Shown piece by piece: positions 4,453-11,699 of a stretch of DNA of 11,779 nt. Within the stretch, counting starts at the first letter, position 1. Every line of letters begins with the position of its first letter. The DNA is from an uncultured Collinsella sp. (GTDB taxonomy: Bacteria; Actinomycetota; Coriobacteriia; Coriobacteriales; Coriobacteriaceae). Location of the stretch: NCBI GenBank assembly GCA_958437935.1, contig CAUBPS010000030.1, forward strand, positions 1-11,779, read 5' to 3'. The notes beneath the pieces were generated by a model. That model saw nothing but the letters and a program-made list of their open reading frames with translations. It did no database searches and was not told the DNA's origin. A program made the position numbers and the translations under genes.

Positions 4453-5391
4453 CTACTCCTTCGAATCGTTTTGAACTTTGCCGGCGGCCAGCATCTGCTC
4501 GAACATCGAGGCCGACTGCGAAAAGTCGCTCGGCAGCACGACCGTCGAGGTTTTACCCGTGCGAGCGAACTCCGTCATCATCTCGGACCACTGCGTAAAC
4601 ATGAACAGTTGGTTGGCCTCGTCATTGCCGACACCCGTCTCCTGGATGATCTCGAGCGAATCTTTGATACCCAGTGCGATGGCCTTGCGCTGGTTGGCGA
4701 TGCCCTCGCCCGCCTTTTCCATTGCCTCGGCCTCGGCGGTCGCCTCGGTAACGCGCTTGATGCGGTCTGCCTCGGCGAGCTCCTGTGCCGCAGCACGCTT
4801 GCGCTGGGCGGCGTTGATGTCGTTCATGGAGTTCTCAACCTCGGTCGGCAGTGCGATTTTGGTGATGAGCGTCGACACGAGGGTGAAGCCGTAGGCGGCC
4901 ATCTGCTCGGAAACGGTAGCGTTGACATCCTTGGCGATGTCATCCTTCTTGGCAAAGACCTCATCGAGTGTGTAGACAGGAATCGAAGAGCGCAGGGCGT
5001 CGGTGATGAAGTCACGCATCTGGTCGACGGGCTCCTGCAGCATGTAGTAGCTCTTGTAGATGCCCGAATCTGCCGGGCCGGCGCCCATGTCGTAGCTCAC
5101 GTGGTACTGAGCGGAGACCTCAAGGCCGATGGTCACGTTGTCCTGGGTCTTAACGTCGATGCCAAAACCGTTTTTCATGGTGCGCAGGCTCACCGTGGCG
5201 GCCTTGCGGTCGATCACGGGCACCTTCACGTGGAAGCCCGCGTTGACGATACGATTGAACTTACCCAAGCGCTCGATGATCACAGCGTGCTGCTGCTCAA
5301 CGACGTAGCAGGCGTTGGGAAGCAACAGCAGCAGGATGATGATGGGAATCAAAAGGCTCGTAAGGGCAGCGATGATACCGGAAAACAGCAT
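4453..5391 (-). CDS. SPFH/band-7 domain membrane protein (stomatin-like)
   Basis: This 312-residue protein begins with a hydrophobic anchor at about 4-25 (SGIIAALTSLLIPIIILLLLLP). The SPFH/band-7 domain follows at about 28-195 (VVEQQHAVIIERLGKFNRIVNAG, then VSLRT and the QDNVTIGLEVSAQYHV strand pair). An Ala/Glu-rich coiled coil at about 190-240 (INAAQRKRAAAQELAEADRIK...) and a less ordered C-terminus complete it. Such proteins oligomerise into membrane rings or microdomains and often shield or regulate membrane proteases; the partner is unknown here. The order of parts fits stomatin/QmcA/HflC-like members, so I give no symbol. ATG 5391 has AGAGGAGA 5 nt upstream. No NfeD-like or FtsH gene is adjacent; instead rlmH follows 6 nt downstream. 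Confidence 0.93.
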   Translation of the reverse strand: MLFSGIIAALTSLLIPIIILLLLLPNACYVVEQQHAVIIERLGKFNRIVNAGFHVKVPVIDRKAATVSLRTMKNGFGIDVKTQDNVTIGLEVSAQYHVSYDMGAGPADSGIYKSYYMLQEPVDQMRDFITDALRSSIPVYTLDEVFAKKDDIAKDVNATVSEQMAAYGFTLVSTLITKIALPTEVENSMNDINAAQRKRAAAQELAEADRIKRVTEATAEAEAMEKAGEGIANQRKAIALGIKDSLEIIQETGVGNDEANQLFMFTQWSEMMTEFARTGKTSTVVLPSDFSQSASMFEQMLAAGKVQNDSKE

Positions 5392-5453
5392 GGTCTCTCC
5401 TCTGATAGGCGCACGTTGCCATTAGGATACCCGTCCAAGGAGATCGTGTATAA

Positions 5454-5483
5454 CAAAAAAGCCCCCATTGCTGGGAGCTCTTT
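5454..5483 (-). terminator. Duplicate terminator after the tRNA-Leu remnant
   Basis: On the minus strand, a stem of GAGCTCCCAG-type sequence (5461-5478, one mismatch) is followed by TTTTTT. It is one base different from the hairpin at 5643-5673 that follows the intact tRNA-Leu. It lies 63 bp upstream of the SPFH start codon, so it may insulate that gene from tRNA transcription. Confidence 0.75.
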
Positions 5484-5490
5484 CAATCAA

Positions 5491-5508
5491 TGGTGCGGGC
5501 GAAAGGAC
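5491..5508 (-). pseudogene. tRNA-Leu 3'-end remnant
   Basis: The 18 bp are identical to the 3' end of the adjacent tRNA-Leu(CAG): CCA, discriminator, acceptor 3' strand and the start of the T stem. Identity ends at GGAC and repeat sequence begins. With the terminator it forms a 59-bp direct repeat (5450-5508 and 5639-5697, one mismatch) at 189-bp spacing. Confidence 0.85.
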
Positions 5509-5638
5509 GTCCGCGTATCCGCTTCGCGGATCCGCACCGGCTTCGCCCGCCTGCCGGCGGACTCGCCAGCTCGCTAAAAACGCTCCGCGTTTTCTTGACG
5601 CTCGCTCCTTCACAGGTTCAAGTCCCTGCGATGAGCCC
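5509..5638 (-). repeat. tRNA-associated GC-rich repeat, copy B
   Basis: It contains the 37-bp (5517-5553) and 29-bp (5573-5601) blocks identical to copy A at 535-571 and 591-619, with the same two hairpins. The sequences between the blocks have diverged. At 5614-5625 it holds AGGTTCAAGTCC, an inverted copy of the tRNA-Leu T-loop core (copy A instead has the tRNA-Arg form). It occupies the same place as copy A: between an intact tRNA plus terminator and a duplicated tRNA 3' end plus terminator. Confidence 0.75.
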
Positions 5639-5642
5639 ATAA

Positions 5643-5673
5643 CAAAAAAGCTCCCATTGCTGGGAGCTCTTTC
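5643..5673 (-). terminator. Terminator of tRNA-Leu
   Basis: Stem AGCTCCCA-ttgc-TGGGAGCT (5649-5656 with 5661-5668) is followed on the minus strand by a T-run. It starts 6 nt after the tRNA 3' end. Confidence 0.85.
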
Positions 5674-5679
5674 AATCAA

Positions 5680-5766
5680 TGGTGCGGGCGAAAGGACTTG
5701 AACCTTCATGGGGTTGCCCCCATACGGACCTGAACCGTACGCGTCTGCCAATTCCGCCACGCCCGC
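5680..5766 (-). tRNA. tRNA-Leu (anticodon CAG)
   Basis: This is an 87-nt class II tRNA. The acceptor is GCGGGCG/CGCCCGC, the anticodon stem TACGG/CCGTA encloses loop TTCAGGT (anticodon CAG), and a long variable arm (TGGGGGCAACCCCA) is typical of leucine tRNAs. The T arm contains GGTTCAAGTCC and CCA is encoded. It reads CUG, expected to be the major leucine codon in a GC-rich genome. It has its own promoter and terminator. Confidence 0.97.
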
Positions 5767-5777
5767 GTGCAGAAATT

Positions 5778-5806
5778 AGAATAACGGAGCGCCACCACGA
5801 ACGCAA
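5778..5806 (-). promoter_or_regulatory. Promoter of tRNA-Leu
   Basis: On the minus strand, -35 TTGCGT (5801-5806), 17 nt, then -10 TATTCT (5778-5783), ending 11 nt before the tRNA. The -35 begins 3 nt beyond the tatD stop codon. Confidence 0.65.
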
Positions 5807-5809
5807 GAA

Positions 5810-6727
5810 CTATTTTTGAAAAAGTTTGCAGGCATTCTCCCAAGCGGCTTGCGCGATTGTTTCGGCGTCCTCACCAGTGCGATCGACACGGTCGTTAACC
5901 AGCGCGTTTGCCGTAATGGAGATCATTGCGGGCTCGCATTCAAGACCGCGGATGGGCTCCGGAGCCATATACGGGCAATCCGTCTCGAACAAAATTCGAT
6001 CGAGTGGGGTTGCCGCAAATGCCTCGCGCACGTCGTCGTTGCGCTTAAAGGTGGCCGCACCACCATAGGCGATATAGCAGCCCAGCTCCACAAAGCGCTC
6101 CATCGTGGCGCGGTCCTCGCCAAAGCAGTGCAGCACACAACCGGCCTGGGGCACGCCCACCTCACGAAGCACGTTGTACGCATCAACGTGCGAGGTGCGC
6201 TCATGGTCCGTGTCCTCGTGGCGCAGATGCAGCTCCACCGGCACGTTACGGCACACGGCAAGCTCGAGCTGACGCGCCATGCAGTCAATCTGCACGTTAT
6301 GGGGTGCCGGCGCGATATCGTCGTCATAGTCCATGTGGTAGTCCAGGCCGATTTCGCCAATACCGGCGCATAAGGAATCATCGAGCGCGGCAACGACCTG
6401 TGCGTGAACGTCGTCGGTATAGTCCGGTGCGCCATACGGATGCACGCCGGCAAGATACTTGATCTGCGGGATATCCTGCATCGGCAGAATTTCGCGCACG
6501 AGCCAGTCGCTATAGTCCGTCACGCTGCGTTTGTCAGCGATGGGGTCGAGCATCGTCACCAACAGGTCGACGCCTGCCGCCTTGGCACGCACGAGCGTCT
6601 CAGGCACATCCTTGCCCCAGAACGAAAGTAGATGCGCATGCGTGTCGGCAAGCGGTGCCAAGGGCACGGGACAAGCAACCGTCTTCTTTTTCTTGGTAAA
6701 CGTCACACGTTCGGCATTAGGCATCAT
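5810..6727 (-). CDS. tatD: TatD-family metal-dependent hydrolase/deoxyribonuclease
   Basis: This TIM-barrel amidohydrolase-fold protein has 305 residues, longer than the common ~260 because of an N-terminal Lys-rich extension (about 1-25) and insertions near 134-148. The metal ligands expected of TatD enzymes are visible: HAH (H30, H32) in ADTHAH, E125 in GEIGLDYH, H167 in VELHLRH, H200 in VLHCF, and D250 in ETDCPYMAP. Characterised family members are Mg2+-dependent DNases with 3'-5' exonuclease activity; the substrate here is unproven. ATG 6727 has AGGAG 7 nt upstream; a second ATG at 6724 is possible. The first 11 bp overlap the end of rsmA, so the two are probably co-translated. The downstream neighbour is the independently expressed tRNA-Leu. 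Confidence 0.92.
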   Translation of the reverse strand: MMPNAERVTFTKKKKTVACPVPLAPLADTHAHLLSFWGKDVPETLVRAKAAGVDLLVTMLDPIADKRSVTDYSDWLVREILPMQDIPQIKYLAGVHPYGAPDYTDDVHAQVVAALDDSLCAGIGEIGLDYHMDYDDDIAPAPHNVQIDCMARQLELAVCRNVPVELHLRHEDTDHERTSHVDAYNVLREVGVPQAGCVLHCFGEDRATMERFVELGCYIAYGGAATFKRNDDVREAFAATPLDRILFETDCPYMAPEPIRGLECEPAMISITANALVNDRVDRTGEDAETIAQAAWENACKLFQK

Positions 6728-7577
6728 GGATTAGCTCCTGGGCCAGACGGACAAAGTCGGCAACGTCAAGCGTCTCGGCGCGCGTGGTGGGTGCGATACC
6801 GCAAGCCTCAAAGGCGGCATCGAGCACGTCTTTGGCAAAGCCGTTGGCGCTCATGGAATTGCGGATGGTCTTGCGACGCTGGGCAAATGCAGCATCAATC
6901 ACGCGGGCCACAAATTCGCGATCGAGTCCTTCGGGCACCACACCGTCAACACGGTCGATACGCACGACGGCCGAGTCCACGTGCGGCGCCGGCATAAAGC
7001 AGCGCGGCGGCACCTCAAAGCGGCCCGTCACCTGCGCATACAGGCCGAGCTTTGCCGTATAGCCGCCATAGGTCTTGTTGCCCGACACTGCGGCAATGCG
7101 ATCGGCAACCTCCTTTTGCACCATGACGACGGCACGCTTGAGCGCCGGCATCGTCTGGAAAAATTGCAAAATGATCGTCGCCGCCACGTTATAGGGCAGG
7201 TTCGCGACAAACACCGTCGGCTCACCGCCCGCAGCCTGCTCAATCTGCTCCGGGCCCACCTTGAGCGCGTCGCCCATGATAAAACGGAAGTTGGCATAGT
7301 CAGCGGCATGGGCATCGAGCACCGGCTCGAGCTCGGGATCGGCCTCGATCGACGTGACGCACGATGCCTCCTGCAGCAGCGCAAGTGTCAACGTACCGCA
7401 ACCCGGACCCACCTCGAGTACGCGCTCGTCACCTGCAAGCTCGGCAAGCTCGCAGATACGCTCGATCACATGATTGTCGATTAGAAAGTTCTGGCCTAGG
7501 CGATGCTTGGTCGCAAGGCCAAACTCCTCCAGCAGCTCCCTTGTTGCCGTGGGGTTTGCCAAAGGCGAAGTTGTCAT
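6717..7577 (-). CDS. rsmA: 16S rRNA (A1518/A1519) dimethyltransferase RsmA/KsgA
   Basis: It dimethylates two adjacent adenines in the 3' terminal hairpin of 16S rRNA, a late step in 30S assembly; loss gives kasugamycin resistance. The 286 residues are normal length. Motif X is KHRLGQNFL (24-32), motif I VLEVGPGCGTLT (53-64), the acidic SAM contact IEAD (77-80), motif IV NLPYN (126-130) with the catalytic Asn-Leu-Pro-Tyr, and the C-terminal FAQRRKTIRN (231-240). ATG 7577 has a strong AAGGAGG 6 nt upstream. The gene follows metG after a terminator and overlaps tatD. metG, tatD and rsmA cluster in many Gram-positive bacteria. Confidence 0.97.
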   Translation of the reverse strand: MTTSPLANPTATRELLEEFGLATKHRLGQNFLIDNHVIERICELAELAGDERVLEVGPGCGTLTLALLQEASCVTSIEADPELEPVLDAHAADYANFRFIMGDALKVGPEQIEQAAGGEPTVFVANLPYNVAATIILQFFQTMPALKRAVVMVQKEVADRIAAVSGNKTYGGYTAKLGLYAQVTGRFEVPPRCFMPAPHVDSAVVRIDRVDGVVPEGLDREFVARVIDAAFAQRRKTIRNSMSANGFAKDVLDAAFEACGIAPTTRAETLDVADFVRLAQELIHDA

Positions 7578-7607
7578 AGTTGCCTCCTTAGCATGATGGC
7601 GGCGTCT

Positions 7608-7645
7608 TGAAACGAAAGGGCATGGACCGTTGCGGCCATGCCCTT
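7608..7645 (-). terminator. Terminator downstream of metG
   Basis: On the minus strand the stem AAGGGCATGG-CC...GG-CCATGCCCTT is followed by TTCGTTTC, an imperfect T-rich tail. It lies between metG and rsmA, 31 nt from the rsmA start. With no obvious separate rsmA promoter, partial read-through is likely. Confidence 0.7.
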
Positions 7646-7687
7646 ACATCTAAACAGCAAATTGCCGATATGGCGCTCGCGCGGTCT

Positions 7688-9289
7688 CTACGCCAGACGC
7701 GGGAACAGCGGATCGCCCTTCTCGACGGGCTGACCACCAGCAAGCAGGCCCCAAGCGCAAATGCCCTTGAGGTCGTCGGTCGCGGCCTCGTTCTCGCAGG
7801 ACAGGCGGCGCAGGGCCTCGGCAGAGGTCTGAGGCATGAGCGGCATCAGCAGGTGAGCGGCAATGCGGATGGCCTCGAGCAGGTTGTAGATCACAAACGC
7901 CAGCTCGTCAGCCTTGGCCTCGTCCTTGGCAAGTGCCCAGGGCTCGGAGTCCTCGATGTAGTGGTTGGCGGCGTGGATGAGCTCCATGACCTCATCCTTG
8001 GCTCCGCCGTAATCGAGCACGTCCATCTTGGCCATGTAGCGGTCGACCAGGCCATCGGCGATCTTTGCCAGCGGGTTGTCGAACGCATCGAACGATGCGG
8101 GCTTGGCGGGCGCGCAACCGTCAAAGTACTTGCCGCTCATGTTGAGCGAACGCGAGATAAGGTTGCCCCAGCTGTTGGCCAGGTCGGCGTTGTAGACCTG
8201 CTCCATGCGATCGAAGCTGATGGCGCCGTCGGTACCGGGAACGACATCGGTCATAAAGTAGTAGCGATAGCCCTCGACGCCCAGCATGTCGATAACGTCC
8301 TGCGGAGCGATGGCGTTACCGCGGCTCTTGGACATCTTCTCGGCCTTGCCGGTCTCGGCATTGCGCACGGTCAGGAAGCCGTGGGCAAAGACGTGCTCGG
8401 GCAGGGCCTCGCCGATGGCCATGAGCATGGCGGGCCAAATGACGCAGTGGAAGCGGATGATGTCCTTACCCACGATGTGGAACTGCGCGGGCCAGCGATA
8501 GGCCAGCTCGGCACGCGCCTCGTCGGTGTCGACACCGTAGCCGACGGCCGTCATATAGTTGAGCAGCGCGTCAAACCATACATAGGTCACATGGCCCTCG
8601 TCAAACGGAACCTGGATGCCCCAGTCAAAGCTCGTGCGACTCACGGAAAGGTCGTTGAGGCCGCCCTCGACAAAGCTGCGAACCTCGTTCATGCGGAACG
8701 CAGGCTCGACAAAGTCGGGGTGCTCGTCATAGAGCTTGAGAAGCTTGTCCTGGAAGGCGGAAAGCTTAAAGAAGTAGGACTCCTCCTGGACGCGCTCAAG
8801 CGGACGGTGGCAGTCGGGGCATAGATGCTGGCCGACGCTGCCGTACTCCTCGTCGCCCTTCTGGACCTGCGTATCGGTGAAGTAGGTCTCGTCAGGCACG
8901 CAATACCAACCGTCGTAGCTGCCCTTATACAGATAGCCGGACTCCTTCATGCGCTCCCACAGGTACTGCACGGCATGATGCTGGCGCGGCTCGGTGGTGC
9001 GGATGAAGTCGTCGTTGGAGATCTCGAGCTTGCTCCAAAGCTCCTTGAAGTGCGGAGCCTGGCTGTCGGTCCACTCCTGCGGCGTCATGCCATGCTTGGC
9101 TGCGGCCTCGGCGACCTTCTCGCCGTGCTCGTCCATGCCGGTCAGGAACTTGACGTTATAGCCGGCGGAGCGGCGATAGCGAGCCTGAACGTCGGCGATG
9201 ATGGTGGAATAAGCCGTGCCCAGGTGCGGATCGGCGTTGACGTAGTAGATGGGCGTCGTGATAAAGAACGAAGGCTTGCTTTGATCCAT
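7688..9289 (-). CDS. metG: Methionyl-tRNA synthetase
   Basis: It charges initiator and elongator tRNA-Met. This class I enzyme has the HIGH-type motif PHLGTAY (21-27), GMDEHG (51-56) and KMSKS (318-322), then the anticodon-binding helical domain to residue 533. It lacks the C-terminal tRNA-binding (EMAP-like) domain found in many ~650-residue MetRS. The metal-knuckle region has C130, C147 and C150 (WYCVPD and CPDC); the place of the second ligand cysteine is Asp133, an unusual four-ligand pattern. ATG 9289 has GGAGG about 9 nt upstream. It lies 69 bp downstream of rsmI on the same strand; a possible -10 TAGAAT (9329-9334) in that gap has only a poor -35. A terminator follows. Confidence 0.97.
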   Translation of the reverse strand: MDQSKPSFFITTPIYYVNADPHLGTAYSTIIADVQARYRRSAGYNVKFLTGMDEHGEKVAEAAAKHGMTPQEWTDSQAPHFKELWSKLEISNDDFIRTTEPRQHHAVQYLWERMKESGYLYKGSYDGWYCVPDETYFTDTQVQKGDEEYGSVGQHLCPDCHRPLERVQEESYFFKLSAFQDKLLKLYDEHPDFVEPAFRMNEVRSFVEGGLNDLSVSRTSFDWGIQVPFDEGHVTYVWFDALLNYMTAVGYGVDTDEARAELAYRWPAQFHIVGKDIIRFHCVIWPAMLMAIGEALPEHVFAHGFLTVRNAETGKAEKMSKSRGNAIAPQDVIDMLGVEGYRYYFMTDVVPGTDGAISFDRMEQVYNADLANSWGNLISRSLNMSGKYFDGCAPAKPASFDAFDNPLAKIADGLVDRYMAKMDVLDYGGAKDEVMELIHAANHYIEDSEPWALAKDEAKADELAFVIYNLLEAIRIAAHLLMPLMPQTSAEALRRLSCENEAATDDLKGICAWGLLAGGQPVEKGDPLFPRLA

Positions 9290-9358
9290 GGGGTTTGTCC
9301 TCCAGAAAAACGTTGCATACAGGGGATGATTCTAGCGCAAGGGCTGGATATCCTCCAT

Positions 9359-10237
9359 CTATTGCATATCGAGCACCATGGCATAGACATCGCGCTTGCG
9401 GCGCGAATACTTCTGAGACAGGCGCTTGGCCACCGCAGAGGCGGGCTCCCCCTCCTCGAGCGCGGTGCGGATATCCTCGCGCAGGGCATCGTCGGGATCC
9501 GCTACCGCAGCGCCAACCGGCGCGATGCCGGCCTCCTCGTCCTCGCTCGGCGGCGCGATGACCAGCGCAATCTCGCCCTTTACCTCGCCGCGAGCACGCA
9601 GCTCCTCGGCAAGCTGGTCAGCGGGCCCGCGCAAGACCTCCTCGTGCAGCTTGGTGAGTTCGCGGCAGACGGCAAGCTCACGCTGGGGAAAGACCTCCGC
9701 CACGGCCTCGAGCGTCGCCACGATGCGATGTGGAGACTCGTAGAAGATGAGTGCGCCGGGCACCACGGCAAGGCGCTGCAAACGGCGCACACGGTCGCCG
9801 TGCTTTCGGCCCAAAAAGCCCTCGAAGAAAAAATGCTCGCAGGGAATGCCGGACGAAACGAGTGCCGTGACGCAAGCAGAGGGTCCGGGAATAACTTCGA
9901 CAGGCACATCGGCCTCACGCGCCGCCTCGACCAGCGCCTGGCCGGGATCGGACACGCTCGGCATGCCGGCGTCCGAGGCAAAGGCGAGGGTCTCCCCCGC
10001 CAGCAGACGGTCGACCAGGCCGGCAGCGCGGCTAGCGATCACATTCTCGTCGCAACGGACAAGCGGCTTGGAAATACCCAGGTGCATCAGCAGCTTTGAC
10101 GTCACACGCGTGTCTTCGCAGCAAATGGCATCGGCGGCGGCAAAAGCCTCGCCAACGCGCGGGGACAGGTCGCCTAGGTTGCCGATGGGCGTGCCGACCA
10201 CATAGAGTTTGCCCGTATGGGCGCTGTTTTGCGTCAT
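9359..10237 (-). CDS. rsmI: 16S rRNA (cytidine-1402 2'-O) methyltransferase RsmI
   Basis: It adds the 2'-O-methyl group to C1402 in the 30S P-site, using S-adenosylmethionine. The 292 residues match the tetrapyrrole-methylase-fold family: LYVVGTPIGNLGDLS (11-25), CCEDTR (39-44), SDAGMPSVSDPG (88-99), PGPSA (117-121), FYESPHR (165-171) and CRELTKLHEE (191-200). The C-terminal ~60 residues are acidic and then helical and basic, as in actinobacterial homologues. ATG 10237 lies 6 nt beyond the GH5-like gene's stop, and the only ribosome-binding sequence, a weak AGG, overlaps that stop. Translation therefore probably depends on coupling to the upstream gene. Confidence 0.96.
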   Translation of the reverse strand: MTQNSAHTGKLYVVGTPIGNLGDLSPRVGEAFAAADAICCEDTRVTSKLLMHLGISKPLVRCDENVIASRAAGLVDRLLAGETLAFASDAGMPSVSDPGQALVEAAREADVPVEVIPGPSACVTALVSSGIPCEHFFFEGFLGRKHGDRVRRLQRLAVVPGALIFYESPHRIVATLEAVAEVFPQRELAVCRELTKLHEEVLRGPADQLAEELRARGEVKGEIALVIAPPSEDEEAGIAPVGAAVADPDDALREDIRTALEEGEPASAVAKRLSQKYSRRKRDVYAMVLDMQ

Positions 10238-10243
10238 ATCAAC

Positions 10244-11305
10244 CTATTCAATCATGCCGCGCTCGAGCGTACCAAGCGCCGCGCGGGCGTCCCATGCTGC
10301 AATGCGCTTCTCGGTCTTCCACGTTTGGAAGAACCAACCGGCAGCCGGCGCAAACGAAGCCAGCTGGTTGGCGATAAACACGCGCTCGTAGGCATTGCGG
10401 CCCTCGGGCGTAACCGACGAGTTAGCAAAGATCGCCGCGCCCGACCATTCGCCCACCAGCACGGGGAACCCAGTCGAAATCGCCTCTTTAAGCTCGCGCT
10501 TGTTACGCGAAATCGCCGTCGTCAGCCCGCGGGGGCTCGTGATGTCGAGCGCATACTCGTCGCGGTAATGGTACAGGTGAAGGTCCATGTAGACGTTCTT
10601 GTACTTGGCGCCGCGCATAAAATGCTTCCACTCGCTGGGATGCCCCGACGACGAGAAGACGACGATCTTATCCTCGGGCATATACGAACGGACGAGCTCG
10701 TAGGCATCGCGATAGAAATTGCGCAGGTAGTGAGCGGGAATGCCATCCGTCATGGTGAAGAGGCTCTTGCGAACGCTCATCTGCGGCGTGTCCAGCAGCT
10801 CAATGCCCAGCAGGCTCTCGGCCTCGCCATAGCGATCGGCCAAGCGCTCGAGCACGTCGAGTGCGACATGACGGCCGTTGGTGGACGAATGCCACTCGGC
10901 AACAGCCTCCGGCGTGGTGGGCGAATCGTTGGAATCGCCCTGGCCACCGGGCACGGTTGCCAGATCGAGTAGCACGCGGATGTCGTACTTGGCAGCCCAC
11001 TCAATTGCGCGGTCAATGTAGTCGACAACCGAGATGTAGGACGCATCGGACCCCTGTGAGCCAAAGGCATACCAGGGCACCGGCAGACGCACGGCATTGA
11101 GACCAATCTGCGCCATGCGGCGAAAATCGTCCTCGCTCACAAACGTCTCGTAATGGCGGCGCATGCGCTCGTTATAGGCGGCGGTACCCATGGCCTCCTG
11201 TAGCTCGGCCGCGTTGGATGCACCGGTCGCCGCGTACAGCGACGGGGTCACCCAAGGCTCGGGAATAAACCAGCCAGAGAGATTAACGCCGAGTATCCTC
11301 TCCAT
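10244..11305 (-). CDS. GH5-like (exo-glucanase-type) protein, probably catalytically altered
   Basis: The 353 residues have the fold signature of glycoside hydrolase family 5, closest by eye to exo-beta-1,3-glucanases. GVNLSGWFIPEPWVTPSLY opens at residue 6, AQIGLNAVRLPVPWYAF (65-81) holds the conserved Arg, DLHLYHY is at 231-237, and the nucleophile strand PVLVGEWSGA (271-280) keeps Glu276. The acid/base motif NEP is replaced by Asp-Thr-Pro (162-164, in GIELLDTP), and the His of the usual DLHGAPG is Ala116 (DLATVPGG). Retaining hydrolysis is thus doubtful. There is no signal peptide, so it is cytoplasmic. ATG 11305 has AGGGGG about 5 nt upstream; the GTG at 11308 is an alternative. It is the first gene of the rsmI-metG run, 6 nt from rsmI. 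Confidence 0.85.
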   Translation of the reverse strand: MERILGVNLSGWFIPEPWVTPSLYAATGASNAAELQEAMGTAAYNERMRRHYETFVSEDDFRRMAQIGLNAVRLPVPWYAFGSQGSDASYISVVDYIDRAIEWAAKYDIRVLLDLATVPGGQGDSNDSPTTPEAVAEWHSSTNGRHVALDVLERLADRYGEAESLLGIELLDTPQMSVRKSLFTMTDGIPAHYLRNFYRDAYELVRSYMPEDKIVVFSSSGHPSEWKHFMRGAKYKNVYMDLHLYHYRDEYALDITSPRGLTTAISRNKRELKEAISTGFPVLVGEWSGAAIFANSSVTPEGRNAYERVFIANQLASFAPAAGWFFQTWKTEKRIAAWDARAALGTLERGMIE

Positions 11306-11558
11306 CACTGCCCCCTTCGGATCATGCAGGTCGAACCCGCATCGTATTGCGTAGGATAAGTATCGTTTTGAGTATACCCGCGTGTGCGGACAGGCGACCG
11401 AACGGTCTGCAAAGTGACGCGAAAGTGGGAGGAATGTCTGGGAGCAGACGGACTCGGAATGGTGCGACGAGGTGTGTACGCGCGCCGGAGGCAGGCACCG
11501 GAAAGTGTGTCCCGTTCTGAGCCCTTATTCTGGGACGCAGTTTCCGCAGAACCCTACA

Positions 11559-11589
11559 TAAAAGAAAAGGACCCCTTTGCAGAGGTCCT
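11559..11589 (-). terminator. Terminator-type hairpin beside a tRNA-like 3' end
   Basis: Arms AGGACC and GGTCCT (11568-11573 with 11584-11589) extend one pair past a mismatch. On the minus strand TTTTCTTTT follows, the same tail as in the tRNA-Arg terminators. It lies 11 nt beyond a tRNA-like 3' end. Confidence 0.65.
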
Positions 11590-11600
11590 AGTCAATTCAA

Positions 11601-11620
11601 GGTGGCGGGGAAGGGAATCG
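11601..11620 (-). pseudogene. Possible tRNA 3'-end remnant, type unassigned
   Basis: On the minus strand the 20 bp read CGATTCCCTTCCCCGCCACC, shaped like the 3' side of a T arm (CGATT-CCCTT), a 7-nt acceptor strand CCCCGCC, discriminator A and CC. The next base gives CCT rather than CCA. It stops inside the T loop at the same relative place as the Arg and Leu remnants. The parent tRNA is not in the window. Confidence 0.5.
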
Positions 11621-11699
11621 CGTCCGCGCGCTGCGCGGACGGACCGCTGCGGCGCTTACGCGCCTTGCGAGCTGCGCTGGCAAACGCTGGCTTATAGGA
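11621..11699 (-). repeat. Diverged GC-rich hairpin repeat (copy C)
   Basis: It follows the tRNA-like remnant exactly where copies A and B begin. It contains an 8-bp perfect hairpin GTCCGCGC-GCT-GCGCGGAC (11622-11640) and GGCG-CTTACG-CGCC (11651-11664). It does not share the 37-bp or 29-bp blocks, so membership of the same family rests on position and hairpin style only. Confidence 0.4.

Noticed and set aside
4471..5577. 368-residue plus-strand frame opposite the SPFH gene
   Set aside because: It is the antisense of a clear SPFH protein and runs on through a terminator and tRNA remnant.
5422..5760. 112-residue minus-strand frame over tRNA-Leu
   Set aside because: It translates the tRNA, two terminators and the repeat; the repeated peptide segment simply reflects the DNA direct repeat.
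7607..10099. 405- and 424-residue plus-strand frames opposite metG and rsmI
   Set aside because: Both mirror the real minus-strand genes; their Val/Leu/Gly/His-rich composition is typical of antisense translation of GC-rich genes.
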